A program made the position numbers and the translations under genes. DNA of 37,382 nt from a virus: the IMG/VR virus record IMGVR_UViG_3300032284_001177, positions 1-37,382 of that record; one strand, 5' to 3'. Positions within the stretch are counted from its first letter, which is position 1, and each line of letters opens with the position of its first letter. Shown here in pieces: positions 16,743 to 23,350 of this stretch. The notes beneath the pieces were generated by a model. That model saw only the letters and a program-made list of their open reading frames with translations, did no database searches and was not told the DNA's origin.

Positions 16743-17479
16743 TTGCCTTTGAGCAGCGTGCCTTCAAACAGATATGTACCCATGTGGCCCAGATCCATCC
16801 ATGGCGCTGCATAGACCTTGCCGCCGTTCTCTCGCCATGTACGGCAGAAGTGGTAATCTTCAGACAGCAAACGCCGGGTTCCCGGTTCAATGCTGGTGGC
16901 AAAGAACTCGTAGATTTCTTCTTGCTCTTTAAGCCCGCCTGACAGATCCACAACGTCATTGACGTAACTTGGCACCCAGGTTTTCATCTTCTCAAGCACT
17001 TCACGCTTGATCAGCATCATGCCTGTGCCGCCTGCCCAGATCTCCAAAGGCTCGCCAGCCGGGACAGTGACCTCGCCCGAATAGCCAACCAGATTGATAA
17101 CCCAAGATCCTGTGTGGTTCTTAAGTTCATGGACCGGAACCCCGGCTTCAACGGCGTTCTTGACCGATTGCCAGTTGATTTCCTTCTTTGGGTATATGCC
17201 GCAAATCACATCCTTGTCCGCGTCGATCATCTGGATGACATCAATGGCGTTCCATTTAATGTCGGCATCAATAAACAGCAAATGAGTGCAATCGCTCTGG
17301 AGAAAGCCATGAGCCATTGCGTTTCTGGCTCTAGTGATCAGACTTTCGTTAAACATTGCCGAGAACGACGCTTTAATGCCTCTGTCCTGAAAGAAATTGT
17401 ACAGCATCAAAAGCGACTGAGTGTAATACCCAGTCGTCATCCCGCCGTACATAGGCGTGGCTATAAAAACCTTCGTCAT
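16739..17479 (-). CDS. Glycosyltransferase (GT-A-like), 246 aa
   Basis: Transfers a sugar, probably from a nucleotide donor. The N-terminus MTKVFIATPMYGG and the DAD motif at residues 71-73 (LLFIDADIKW) are the features of a GT-A fold metal-dependent transferase. Later GGTGMMLIKREVLEKM and DYHFCRTW segments are usual in phage-encoded members. The ATG has AGGGGA 6 nt upstream. It follows the lytic transglycosylase on the same strand. Possible substrates are host surface glycan, DNA or virion protein; nothing here decides. Confidence 0.85.
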   Translation of the reverse strand: MTKVFIATPMYGGMTTGYYTQSLLMLYNFFQDRGIKASFSAMFNESLITRARNAMAHGFLQSDCTHLLFIDADIKWNAIDVIQMIDADKDVICGIYPKKEINWQSVKNAVEAGVPVHELKNHTGSWVINLVGYSGEVTVPAGEPLEIWAGGTGMMLIKREVLEKMKTWVPSYVNDVVDLSGGLKEQEEIYEFFATSIEPGTRRLLSEDYHFCRTWRENGGKVYAAPWMDLGHMGTYLFEGTLLKGN

Positions 17480-17489
17480 TCTTGTCCCC

Positions 17490-18077
17490 TTACCAGTGAT
17501 GAAGCGTTCCAATCCAAGCCGGGATTTGAGCATTCGCGGCCATGTGAATGTATTTCTGTCTGTAGCGTTCTGCCTTCCTAACTAACTTGCCCTTAAACGG
17601 GTTCCCGCTGACATGGCAAGAAGCCATTTGGGCTTCAGTATGCGCGCCCAATTTGATACATCTTTCCATATGGCGCAAGCCAGCTTCGATCTGGGCTGAA
17701 CACGATGAATTAAGCTCCCACGCGCTGATGCCCAGGCTTTCGGCGCTTGGCACAAGAACTTGCATCGGCCCTACAGCGCGCCCGTGGCGAGTTTTCGGTC
17801 CTTTTATGTTGCATGTGTACCCAGACTCAATCTTGCCAATCTTGAGCGCGCTGGAAACCCATTCTGGGCCAAGTTTGGACCGCGCTCCATCTGCAATCTG
17901 TTGGGCTACCGCTGATTTGTTTGATGTCAAAGTGCCGTAAGCAATAGAATAGACGGATGGCGCATTGCGTTTTTCCCGGTTCCAATAACTTGTATTGCCT
18001 TCGTCCTCAAAAGCTATGCCAGATAAGGATGACGCGATAATAGCCGAAATTGTAGATGCGATGATTGCGCGCTTCAT
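17490..18077 (-). CDS. Exported lytic transglycosylase (SLT fold), 195 aa
   Basis: Cleaves the glycan strand of peptidoglycan. A hydrophobic N-terminal signal or anchor (residues 1-22) is followed by the SLT motifs: catalytic E84 in GKIESG, AVGPMQV at about 101-107, and a helical C-terminus with ERYRQKYI. It starts at an ATG with AGGAG 5 nt upstream. Being exported and encoded apart from the M15 endolysin, it may act early on the wall, aid entry, or work as a second lysis enzyme. Confidence 0.85.
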   Translation of the reverse strand: MKRAIIASTISAIIASSLSGIAFEDEGNTSYWNREKRNAPSVYSIAYGTLTSNKSAVAQQIADGARSKLGPEWVSSALKIGKIESGYTCNIKGPKTRHGRAVGPMQVLVPSAESLGISAWELNSSCSAQIEAGLRHMERCIKLGAHTEAQMASCHVSGNPFKGKLVRKAERYRQKYIHMAANAQIPAWIGTLHHW

Positions 18078-18140
18078 GTTTGCTCCTGTGGTCGGCTTGC
18101 TAGGCCGATATAACTCTCCAAATGGTCAAGATGGCGCAGG

Positions 18141-18169
18141 ATATTAGCCGTGCCTGTCTAATCAGGCAA
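18141..18169 (-). promoter_or_regulatory. Sigma70-like promoter for the transglycosylase-glycosyltransferase pair
   Basis: On the minus strand TTGCCT (18164-18169), a 17-bp spacer and TAATAT (18141-18146) lie about 60 bp before the transglycosylase start. An inverted repeat, TGCCTG/CAGGCA (18151-18168), overlaps the spacer and -35 and could be an operator. Confidence 0.5.
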
Positions 18170-18199
18170 ATGGGCCTCTGATCTGTCTGGCGGCAAGGC

Positions 18200-18218
18200 G
18201 CGGGGTCTTTCACCCCGC
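18200..18218. other. G/C hairpin in the divergent intergenic region
   Basis: GCGGGGT and ACCCCGC pair over a 5-nt loop. The hairpin lies in the 235-bp gap (18078-18312) between divergent genes. Apart from this hairpin and the two promoter-like elements I see no gene in that gap. Confidence 0.5.
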
Positions 18219-18277
18219 TCGCTCATAGCCTCATCCTGCTGTCGGATTTCGTTTTCCAGCAATCACAAAATGGCACA

Positions 18278-18306
18278 TTGACGCCCTACCTGTCAACTGC
18301 TATCAT
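18278..18306 (+). promoter_or_regulatory. Sigma70-like promoter giving a leaderless mRNA
   Basis: TTGACG (18278-18283), a 17-bp spacer and TATCAT (18301-18306). Transcription would begin around 18312-18314, at the ATGATG start of the next gene, which has no Shine-Dalgarno sequence. Confidence 0.55.
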
Positions 18307-18312
18307 CACACA

Positions 18313-18507
18313 ATGATGACAAAAGCACCTGACTGGCGCGATGCGCTGACGCATGACGAAGCTAATTGTCTTTTGCTGATCGATGAGCAAATTAGCGTTT
18401 GGTTAAAACAGGTCGATCACTTTCGCGCCACGCGCCGCCGCTACCAGAACCGTGCGGCCAGAAGGCTTGCGCGCGCCAAAGCGAAACGATCTGAAACCGA
18501 ATTGTGA
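18313..18507 (+). CDS. Small basic protein, 64 aa
   Basis: Unrecognised. The N-terminal half is acidic-amphipathic (WRDALTHDEANCLLLIDEQISVWLKQ) and the C-terminal half is very basic (RATRRRYQNRAARRLARAKAKR), suggesting nucleic-acid binding or a coiled coil. It begins at ATGATG with no ribosome-binding site, at the predicted transcription start. It is followed after 10 bp by the methyltransferase gene, so the two are probably one operon. Confidence 0.65.
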   Translation: MMTKAPDWRDALTHDEANCLLLIDEQISVWLKQVDHFRATRRRYQNRAARRLARAKAKRSETEL

Positions 18508-18517
18508 AGGAGCCACC

Positions 18518-19183
18518 GTGCGCGTTCTCGACTTATTCAGCGGAATAGGCGGTTTCTCGCTAGGTCTTGAGCGAGCGGGTATGCGAACGGTCGCGTTCTG
18601 TGAAAATCATCCGTTTGCGCGGCGCGTCCTATTGAAGCATTGGCCGGAGATTCCAATTTATGATGATGTCCGAAACCTCTCGCCAGATGGAATTGCCGTT
18701 GATGTTATTTGCGGAGGCTTCCCCTGCCAGCCATTCAGTAATGCGTCACACGGACGCCGCGTTGCCGTCGATCTCTGGCCCGACATGCTCCGAGTCATCA
18801 AAGAATTTGAGCCACGAATCGTCATCGCTGAAAACGTGCAGGAAGCGGCAATCGCCAACGCGGCTCGCGACCTCAAGGGACTTGGCTACAAAACGGATCA
18901 TCGCTGTATATCGGGGGCTAATGCGGGGGCAGACCATCAAAGAAACCGTTGGTGGCTCGTTGCACACCCCTACGACGAAAGCAAATTTCGTAGCGCCCTC
19001 GATGCAGAAGTGGCCGAGTTGCAGGCGCTATGTCGAAGCGTTTGGGGGTCTGCCAATTACGCCAGAGCAATTCGAGTTTCTGATGGGGTTCCCAATCGGA
19101 TGGACCGACTTGGGCGGCTCGGGAACGCCGTCATTCCGATGATCCCGAACGCAATCGGCCGCGCCATCATGGCATTGGCCTGA
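18518..19183 (+). CDS. DNA cytosine-C5 methyltransferase, 221 aa, with anomalous C-terminus
   Basis: Transfers methyl from S-adenosylmethionine to cytosine in DNA, probably protecting phage DNA from restriction. Visible motifs: I (VLDLFSGIGGFSLGLE, residues 3-18), IV with catalytic C70 (GGFPCQPF), VI (ENV, 105-107), VIII (QRNRWW, 141-146) and X (LGNAV, 201-205). The start is GTG with AAGGAG 5 nt upstream. A normal recognition domain and motif IX are missing from this frame. They appear instead in the +1 frame (18972-19142), as ITPEQFEFLMGFPIGWTDL. A frameshift, mutational or programmed, is therefore possible; a CCC-T sits at 18968-18971. Confidence 0.85.
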   Translation: MRVLDLFSGIGGFSLGLERAGMRTVAFCENHPFARRVLLKHWPEIPIYDDVRNLSPDGIAVDVICGGFPCQPFSNASHGRRVAVDLWPDMLRVIKEFEPRIVIAENVQEAAIANAARDLKGLGYKTDHRCISGANAGADHQRNRWWLVAHPYDESKFRSALDAEVAELQALCRSVWGSANYARAIRVSDGVPNRMDRLGRLGNAVIPMIPNAIGRAIMALA

Positions 19184-19201
19184 GTCAAAAATGGAGCCGT
19201 C

Positions 19202-19369
19202 ATGCCAAAGCACCCCATCCCAATCCACGACTACCGCCGCGTTATACAAACGCAACTGGCGGACGCCGAATGGGTGGGTGATTACGATAAAGAGGCTGCG
19301 CTACGGCTTGAACTAGACCGCGTTGACAGAGCGATCAAAGCTGGCGATTTGTGGGAAGTGCCGTTCTAA
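19202..19369 (+). CDS. Short acidic protein ending WEVPF, 55 aa
   Basis: Starts at an ATG with GGAG 5 nt upstream, 18 bp after the methyltransferase. It is mostly helical (QTQLADAEWVGDYDKEAALRLELDRVDRAIKAGD). The last residues, DLWEVPF, resemble the acidic-hydrophobic tip of single-stranded DNA-binding proteins, including the phage's own DDEVPF tip. The 3' end overlaps the convergent gene at 19335-19559 by 35 bp. Function unknown. Confidence 0.65.
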   Translation: MPKHPIPIHDYRRVIQTQLADAEWVGDYDKEAALRLELDRVDRAIKAGDLWEVPF

Positions 19370-19559
19370 GAGCGGCGCGGGCAATGTCACCATTGTCGAA
19401 ATGGGCTGCGTAATCAGTATCGCCATTTTTAATATGTTCTGCATAGAACAGCAACGCCGATCTTAAGAGTTCATTTTCAGCGACAATCTCTTTCAAATCA
19501 TCTTTCTTGACCGGGAACGTCGTCCAAGGATCATTGTCCAGTGCTTTGATGTCAATCAT
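19335..19559 (-). CDS. Small hypothetical protein, 74 aa
   Basis: Unrecognised. It begins MIDIKALDNDPW and contains an acidic helix (DDLKEIVAENELLRSALLFYAEHI) then a basic C-terminus. The start overlaps the upstream stop (ATGA). It is the last gene of the minus-strand recombination operon and overlaps the convergent + gene at its 3' end; no terminator is visible between them. Confidence 0.7.
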   Translation of the reverse strand: MIDIKALDNDPWTTFPVKKDDLKEIVAENELLRSALLFYAEHIKNGDTDYAAHFDNGDIARAALRTALPTNRQL

Positions 19560-19903
19560 AGTCCTTCTCCTTCTACAAATTCTATAGTGATTGGGACACA
19601 AGCAAATCTATCTGCCTGTTTTTTGAAAATATCTGCTGAAGCTCTAGTTGGATGAGCACTAAACATAGTATGTGGATAAATATTGATCCACAAATTTTGT
19701 ATATAACGCTGTTTTAGTTCAATAAGATCCATATTATTTTTTTTGCTTGAGTAAAATTTCCCGTTTTTTTTCCATGAGTATGGTACCCATCCGTACTCGT
19801 CTAAAACAGCACCATGAATAGGGCTATCTTTATCCCCATCCATCGCATAAATGCGGACGCTGCGACCATCCCGTGTTGTATAAAGTTTGTCTCTATCAAT
19901 CAT
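19556..19903 (-). CDS. Conserved phage hypothetical protein, 115 aa
   Basis: Begins MIDRDKLYTTRDGRSVRIYAMDG and continues with a YPIHGAV-like segment (SPIHGAVLDEYGWVPYSWKKNG). I associate this pattern with short phage proteins of unknown function that start with a GR-V-RI-x-A-TDG motif. The second half is unrelated to those I know. The start codon overlaps the preceding stop. The 5' part of the gene, on the minus strand, is notably A/T-rich compared with neighbours. Confidence 0.75.
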   Translation of the reverse strand: MIDRDKLYTTRDGRSVRIYAMDGDKDSPIHGAVLDEYGWVPYSWKKNGKFYSSKKNNMDLIELKQRYIQNLWINIYPHTMFSAHPTRASADIFKKQADRFACVPITIEFVEGEGL

Positions 19904-20250
19904 TTCTCGACCTCCACAACAGATCCAGCAGGAGCCCATTTCTTGGCGAATGATGCGATGTCATCAGCAGCAGCTACAGCGACGGAATTGACGCCCTGGG
20001 CGAACTGCGCTCCAAACGCCAGATAGTTTACCCCGTCGATGTAATTGTCTGTCTTGGTGCGAGCTTCCTGAAGGCGTCCAAGCTTCACACAATGCAGGAT
20101 CATGGCGACATCGTATTCGCTCACATCCTTGTTCAGGACGATGCTGGCGAGTTTGCTGATGCGATTGAAGCAGGCGACATCATCGCCATATTCTTTCGCC
20201 CTGTCATTCAGGATCGACGCTGCTGATTTCAGAATGTCTTTATGGTTCAT
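19900..20250 (-). CDS. DUF6378-like helical protein, 116 aa
   Basis: The central segment (ILNDRAKEYGDDVACFNRISKLASIVL, then DVAMILHCVKLGRLQEARTKTDNYIDGVNYLAFGAQ) matches my memory of DUF6378, a small all-helical domain common in phages and of unknown biochemical role. The Ala/Val-rich C-terminal 35 residues are extra. The start is the ATG at 20250 with AGGGGAC 6 nt upstream; a longer in-frame start lies inside the upstream gene. Confidence 0.8.
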   Translation of the reverse strand: MNHKDILKSAASILNDRAKEYGDDVACFNRISKLASIVLNKDVSEYDVAMILHCVKLGRLQEARTKTDNYIDGVNYLAFGAQFAQGVNSVAVAAADDIASFAKKWAPAGSVVEVEK

Positions 20251-20441
20251 GGTGCGTCCCCTATTCTTGAGATTGAATTGCGAAGCTGCACATGCGTAAT
20301 CGCCTGAATGCGCTTGTCGATGTGCTTCACTTGCTTGTGGCATTGTCTGGCAATGCGCCTCTGCTCTTGCAGATAACGAATCTCACTCGGCGGCTTTGGC
20401 CCTGTCAGCTTCCACCACAATTTCCTGAGCTTTCGGATCAT
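20247..20441 (-). CDS. Small basic protein, 64 aa
   Basis: Unrecognised. It is basic and helical (RKLRKLWWKLTG, then SEIRYLQEQRRIARQCHKQVKHIDKRIQ), compatible with a coiled coil or nucleic-acid binding. It overlaps the end of the nuclease gene by 59 bp in another frame and ends 4 bp into the DUF6378-like gene. GGAG lies upstream of the ATG. The extensive overlap lowers certainty. Confidence 0.55.
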   Translation of the reverse strand: MIRKLRKLWWKLTGPKPPSEIRYLQEQRRIARQCHKQVKHIDKRIQAITHVQLRNSISRIGDAP

Positions 20442-20736
20442 CCATCCACTCCAAAAAATCTGATAGCCTCATGATGGCTATGGGTTCTTTCCGGTCTGCC
20501 TTGGCAATAACGACAGGGGTTTTAGTCCCTGCCGCCTTGATTGCCTGATCCAGCCAGCCGTAGACGGCGATTTTTGCATAGCGTTTACATTCAAACAGCC
20601 AGTTGCCGATGTGAATGTCGCCGCCGCCGTCCCTTGTCTGGTCCAGATTGCGAGACGCTGGCCAGCCGCGTTCCTTCAGCATGTTTACGACTTCGCGTTC
20701 CCAATTATGGCCTTTGTCTCGCTGGGACTTTGACAT
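20383..20736 (-). CDS. PD-(D/E)XK nuclease, Holliday-junction-resolvase-like, 117 aa
   Basis: The N-terminal helix with conserved Glu (GHNWEREVVNMLKERGW), D40 in GGGDIHIG and the E49-x-K51 pair in LFECKRY form the active site of small PD-(D/E)XK enzymes such as archaeal-type junction resolvases. It probably resolves branched or concatemeric phage DNA. It sits between the SSB-like gene and small genes, and is translationally coupled to the SSB-like gene (overlapping ATG and stop). Confidence 0.8.
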   Translation of the reverse strand: MSKSQRDKGHNWEREVVNMLKERGWPASRNLDQTRDGGGDIHIGNWLFECKRYAKIAVYGWLDQAIKAAGTKTPVVIAKADRKEPIAIMRLSDFLEWMDDPKAQEIVVEADRAKAAE

Positions 20737-20999
20737 CAGAACGGCACCTCATCATCTATGCCACGCCCGTAGGCGGGCTTGGGATAAACCTGATCCTTGT
20801 CTGCCTTGTAGGTGTTGATCGAGACAGAGATCAAATGACCTTTAGGCGTGTTCTTCTTCCAGGCTGACAGCTTGATGGTCGTGCCTTTGCCGTAGTCCTG
20901 GTCGAGCAGCAGATCGCCCGAATAGTCAGGCTGTTTATCATGCTGCTTCTTGTCATTCACGAACAGCACGCCCGTGCCGAGCTTCTTTTCATACGCCAT
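20736..20999 (-). CDS. Single-stranded DNA-binding protein-like, 87 aa
   Basis: A short beta-rich protein whose body could form a minimal OB-type fold (TGVLFVNDKKQHDKQPDYSGDLLL, KLSAWKKNTPKGHLISVSI). It ends GIDDEVPF, closely resembling the acidic DDDIPF tip through which SSBs recruit partners. It lies directly after RecT (11-bp overlap) and before the resolvase-like nuclease. It is shorter than bacterial SSB (about 170 aa), so the call depends on the tip and the context. Confidence 0.75.
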   Translation of the reverse strand: MAYEKKLGTGVLFVNDKKQHDKQPDYSGDLLLDQDYGKGTTIKLSAWKKNTPKGHLISVSINTYKADKDQVYPKPAYGRGIDDEVPF

Positions 21000-21756
21000 C
21001 TTCGTCTCCTTTGGTGGTCAGTTTGGTGTGCATTTCCATATTCACGGCCTTCAAGGCAAATCGTTTCTTTTCCTTCTCCTCCTCGGAAAGTTTTTTAGAA
21101 TTGTTGACCGAATCCATCAGGTTTAGATAAGAACCAAACCATTCATCGGCATCCTGAGCCATTTTGTAGATGGTCGGATCGCCGCCTTCCATGTTTGGAA
21201 CATAGAGCGGCAAGGTGCCTTCCGGCGTGACCTCATCGGACTCCAATTCGAGGATTTCAGGTTGTTGCTTCCTGCCGCGTACAGGCTCGAAGTCCTGCAC
21301 TTCCTCGACAAGGTAGCTGCCGAGCATACAGCCGGGAAACACCGCCCTGACGCCTTCCGCAACGCATCTGGCGCGCAACATGGCCTTTGGGTACTTCTGC
21401 CAGCTATCCTTGCCGCCAAGCCCGATGCGCCGCGCCTGATCCAGCGTCCATGTGACTTCCAGTTCGCCGCCAGCCGGGTGACTGAACACCCCGGTGGCCT
21501 GCTGATCGGTATTGACTGTCCATCGCACGGTGCCGCCAGAACGCTGGAAACGAGCCAGAGCGGCCTGAGACTTGAGCGCCGGTCGCCCCTGAATGACATC
21601 GTATTCCTGCGCGATGGTCGCCGGGTGCCGCCCTTCAGCCTGCGCGATGAACATCAGCGCCATGGCCTGCTCTTGTGTCTTGAAGCCATAGAAGCCTGAC
21701 TTGACGATAGCCGTAGCCATCGTTTGCATGTCTGAAACCGGAATAAGATCGTTCAT
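20989..21756 (-). CDS. recT: RecT-family single-strand annealing protein, 255 aa
   Basis: Anneals complementary single strands during phage recombination, working with the exonuclease encoded just upstream. The N-terminus (MATAIVKSGFYGFKTQEQAMALMFIAQAEGRHP) and the central YDVIQGRPALKSQAALARFQRSGGTVRW plus WQKYPKAMLRARCVAEGVRAVFPG are characteristic RecT segments. The length is usual. The ATG at 21756 overlaps the exonuclease stop (ATGA). A longer in-frame start would lie within that gene. Confidence 0.9.
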   Translation of the reverse strand: MNDLIPVSDMQTMATAIVKSGFYGFKTQEQAMALMFIAQAEGRHPATIAQEYDVIQGRPALKSQAALARFQRSGGTVRWTVNTDQQATGVFSHPAGGELEVTWTLDQARRIGLGGKDSWQKYPKAMLRARCVAEGVRAVFPGCMLGSYLVEEVQDFEPVRGRKQQPEILELESDEVTPEGTLPLYVPNMEGGDPTIYKMAQDADEWFGSYLNLMDSVNNSKKLSEEEKEKKRFALKAVNMEMHTKLTTKGDEDGV

Positions 21757-22652
21757 TTTACCAAAAACCTCCGTGAGCCGGGCTGCTCGACCACAAACTG
21801 CTCGTACAGGTCGGGCTGGGATGATTTGAACAGGCTGGCGGAAAATTTCATGCTGGGCTTTGCTGCCTTCCATGAAACCAAGCTTTGGCCTGAAACAGTG
21901 CGTATCTCGCTATGATCCTGCATGTACTTTTGAAGGATCAGGGTGGCTTGCGCTTCCTTTTCCTCCAGCATCTTGATCTGTGTCTTAATCGACTTCAGAG
22001 CGATGGCGACATGTTCGATATGCTCTGTGGCGACGATGGATGTGCCGTCATCCTTCTGCCAGACGTAGCGCGCCTGATCGACGGTTTCAGGGTCAAGGTC
22101 AACGCCATTCTGCGCCTGCGCCCACCATTTGGCCGCGCGCTTGATGAAGTCTTCCTTCATTTCCTCCGTGACTGTGATCTTCCAGTAGCGGAACCTTTGT
22201 CCTCCGAATAGAACGGCGAACCAGACATGCGGCTTATTGAAAACGCATGACTCGTGAATGCACTGCACAATGTCGGGTTCAGGAAGGCTGAGTCCATCGG
22301 AGTCCATGTCTGGATACTTGTTGAGCGAAGCAGCATGGAAGTTCTTGACTTCAAGGAGTCCGCCGTCCGAGGTTTCAAAGTCGCCATGTGCGCGCATCCA
22401 TGTGTGAACCGGGTGAGTGCCTGCAATGTCCAGATCCCGCACCCGGATGCCGGTCTGTTGCTCAAATAGCTTGCCGATCACTGGCTGCATGGTAAGGCCC
22501 ATCTGCACGGCCTCGATGTGCGACAGGTCTTCGCGCTCGACTTCGCCGCGCTTTTCGCGGATGACATCGACAAGCTGGCCCGAAACTGATCGGCGTGAGT
22601 CTGTCGCCCACCACGCGGCTTTGCGTTCTTCCGTGCTGAATCCGTCTTCCAT
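21753..22652 (-). CDS. YqaJ-type (lambda-exonuclease-like) recombinase exonuclease, 299 aa
   Basis: A PD-(D/E)XK exonuclease that resects double-stranded ends for RecT. Residues 20-40 hold the RRxSxSG-like start, D91 lies in AHGDFE, and E101 and K103 in LLEVKNF form the active-site triad. The C-terminal 80 residues add a helical region (ALKSIKTQIKMLEEKEAQATLILQKYM). The start has AGGGGAC 7 nt upstream. It is the first large gene of the recombination operon. Confidence 0.88.
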   Translation of the reverse strand: MEDGFSTEERKAAWWATDSRRSVSGQLVDVIREKRGEVEREDLSHIEAVQMGLTMQPVIGKLFEQQTGIRVRDLDIAGTHPVHTWMRAHGDFETSDGGLLEVKNFHAASLNKYPDMDSDGLSLPEPDIVQCIHESCVFNKPHVWFAVLFGGQRFRYWKITVTEEMKEDFIKRAAKWWAQAQNGVDLDPETVDQARYVWQKDDGTSIVATEHIEHVAIALKSIKTQIKMLEEKEAQATLILQKYMQDHSEIRTVSGQSLVSWKAAKPSMKFSASLFKSSQPDLYEQFVVEQPGSRRFLVK

Positions 22653-22673
22653 CTGTTGTCCCCTGTATGTATT

Positions 22674-22952
22674 CTAAATAGTTCGACGAAAACGGTTTGG
22701 CGAAACAGTTCCGTAGCCGTAGCCGTCGCCGTCGCCGTTGCCGTAGCCGACGCCGTATCTGTTGCCGTAGCCGTAGCCGACGCCTTCGCCGTTGCCGTAG
22801 CCGTAGCCGTCGCCGTAGCCGTCGCCGTTGCCGTAGTCGACGTGGTCGCCGTTGCCGTAGCCGACGCCGTAGATGTTGCCGTAGCCGTAGCCGTCGCCGT
22901 CGCCGTTGCCGTAGCCGTGGCCGTCGCCGACCGGCATTATCTTATCAATCAT
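22674..22952 (-). CDS. Gly-X dipeptide repeat protein from GGC-NAC hexamers, 92 aa
   Basis: After an 8-residue start, about 73 residues are almost purely alternating Gly and Tyr, Asp, Asn or His, closing with SPNRFRRTI. At DNA level the minus strand is an array of GGC NAC hexamers. In most units only the base N varies. Higher-order units (YGYGN-I/R-YGVGYGNGD) recur about 40 residues apart. The ATG overlaps the preceding stop and GGGGG precedes it, so it is a real cistron. Low-complexity, probably phase-separating or adhesive; function unknown. Confidence 0.8.
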   Translation of the reverse strand: MIDKIMPVGDGHGYGNGDGDGYGYGNIYGVGYGNGDHVDYGNGDGYGDGYGYGNGEGVGYGYGNRYGVGYGNGDGDGYGYGTVSPNRFRRTI

Positions 22953-23251
22953 TTCAACCCCCACCCATCAGGAACAGGGACGGCAAAAATTTCGGCCCCC
23001 AATGGGATGTCAACGTCAGAAACGGGACGCAAATCTGCTTTTGCTTTTTTAGGATCTGCAATCATCCCCGCGAATCCGATGTTTTCCCATTTGAAAACAT
23101 GCAAAGCGTTTGTCAGCTTAATACGCCCGTTAGAGCGCTCAACATCGCCTGCAAAAACCCATCCTCGGTCAACAACAATGACCGCGCGAGCGCCAGCAGT
23201 TTTCTTTACAGGCGCATATTCAACGCCGTTAATTGTTACAATGTCAGACAT
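22949..23251 (-). CDS. DUF6948-like protein, 100 aa
   Basis: Begins MSDIVTINGVEYAPVKKTAGARAVIVVDRGWVFAGDVERS, then a LTNALHVFKW segment: the pattern I know from DUF6948, small phage proteins of unknown function. The start at 23251 has AGGGGAT upstream and follows the strong promoter at 23282-23310. It is the first gene of the minus-strand recombination operon. Confidence 0.8.
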   Translation of the reverse strand: MSDIVTINGVEYAPVKKTAGARAVIVVDRGWVFAGDVERSNGRIKLTNALHVFKWENIGFAGMIADPKKAKADLRPVSDVDIPLGAEIFAVPVPDGWGLK

Positions 23252-23281
23252 GATGATAATCCCCTGTGGTTGACCGGACCA

Positions 23282-23310
23282 TATATAATTAGATGGGATT
23301 GCACTGTCAA
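23282..23310 (-). promoter_or_regulatory. Strong sigma70-like promoter of the recombination operon
   Basis: On the minus strand a perfect -35, TTGACA (23305-23310), a 17-bp spacer and -10 TATATA (23282-23287). The expected start is near 23275, leaving a leader of about 25 nt with an AGGGGAT ribosome-binding site. It lies in the 99-bp gap between divergent operons. A weaker plus-strand element, TTGCAC (23299-23304) and TATAGA (23320-23325) with a short 15-bp spacer, may serve the replication genes. Confidence 0.65.
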
Positions 23311-23350
23311 CATAAATCGTATAGAAAGATTCATCAGGAGATGGAAAACG

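Noticed and set aside
22674-22952. Diversity-generating retroelement as the source of the variable NAC base
   Set aside because: The Asn/Tyr/Asp/His pattern recalls adenine mutagenesis, but there is no reverse transcriptase or template repeat in the genome and the second-position A never varies.
22656-23273. Plus-strand ORF coding a long Ala-Val repeat, and an overlapping Arg/Ser-rich ORF from 22697
   Set aside because: Both are other readings of the GGC-NAC hexamer array. They have no ribosome-binding site and run through the divergent promoter region; the coupled minus-strand frame is the real gene.
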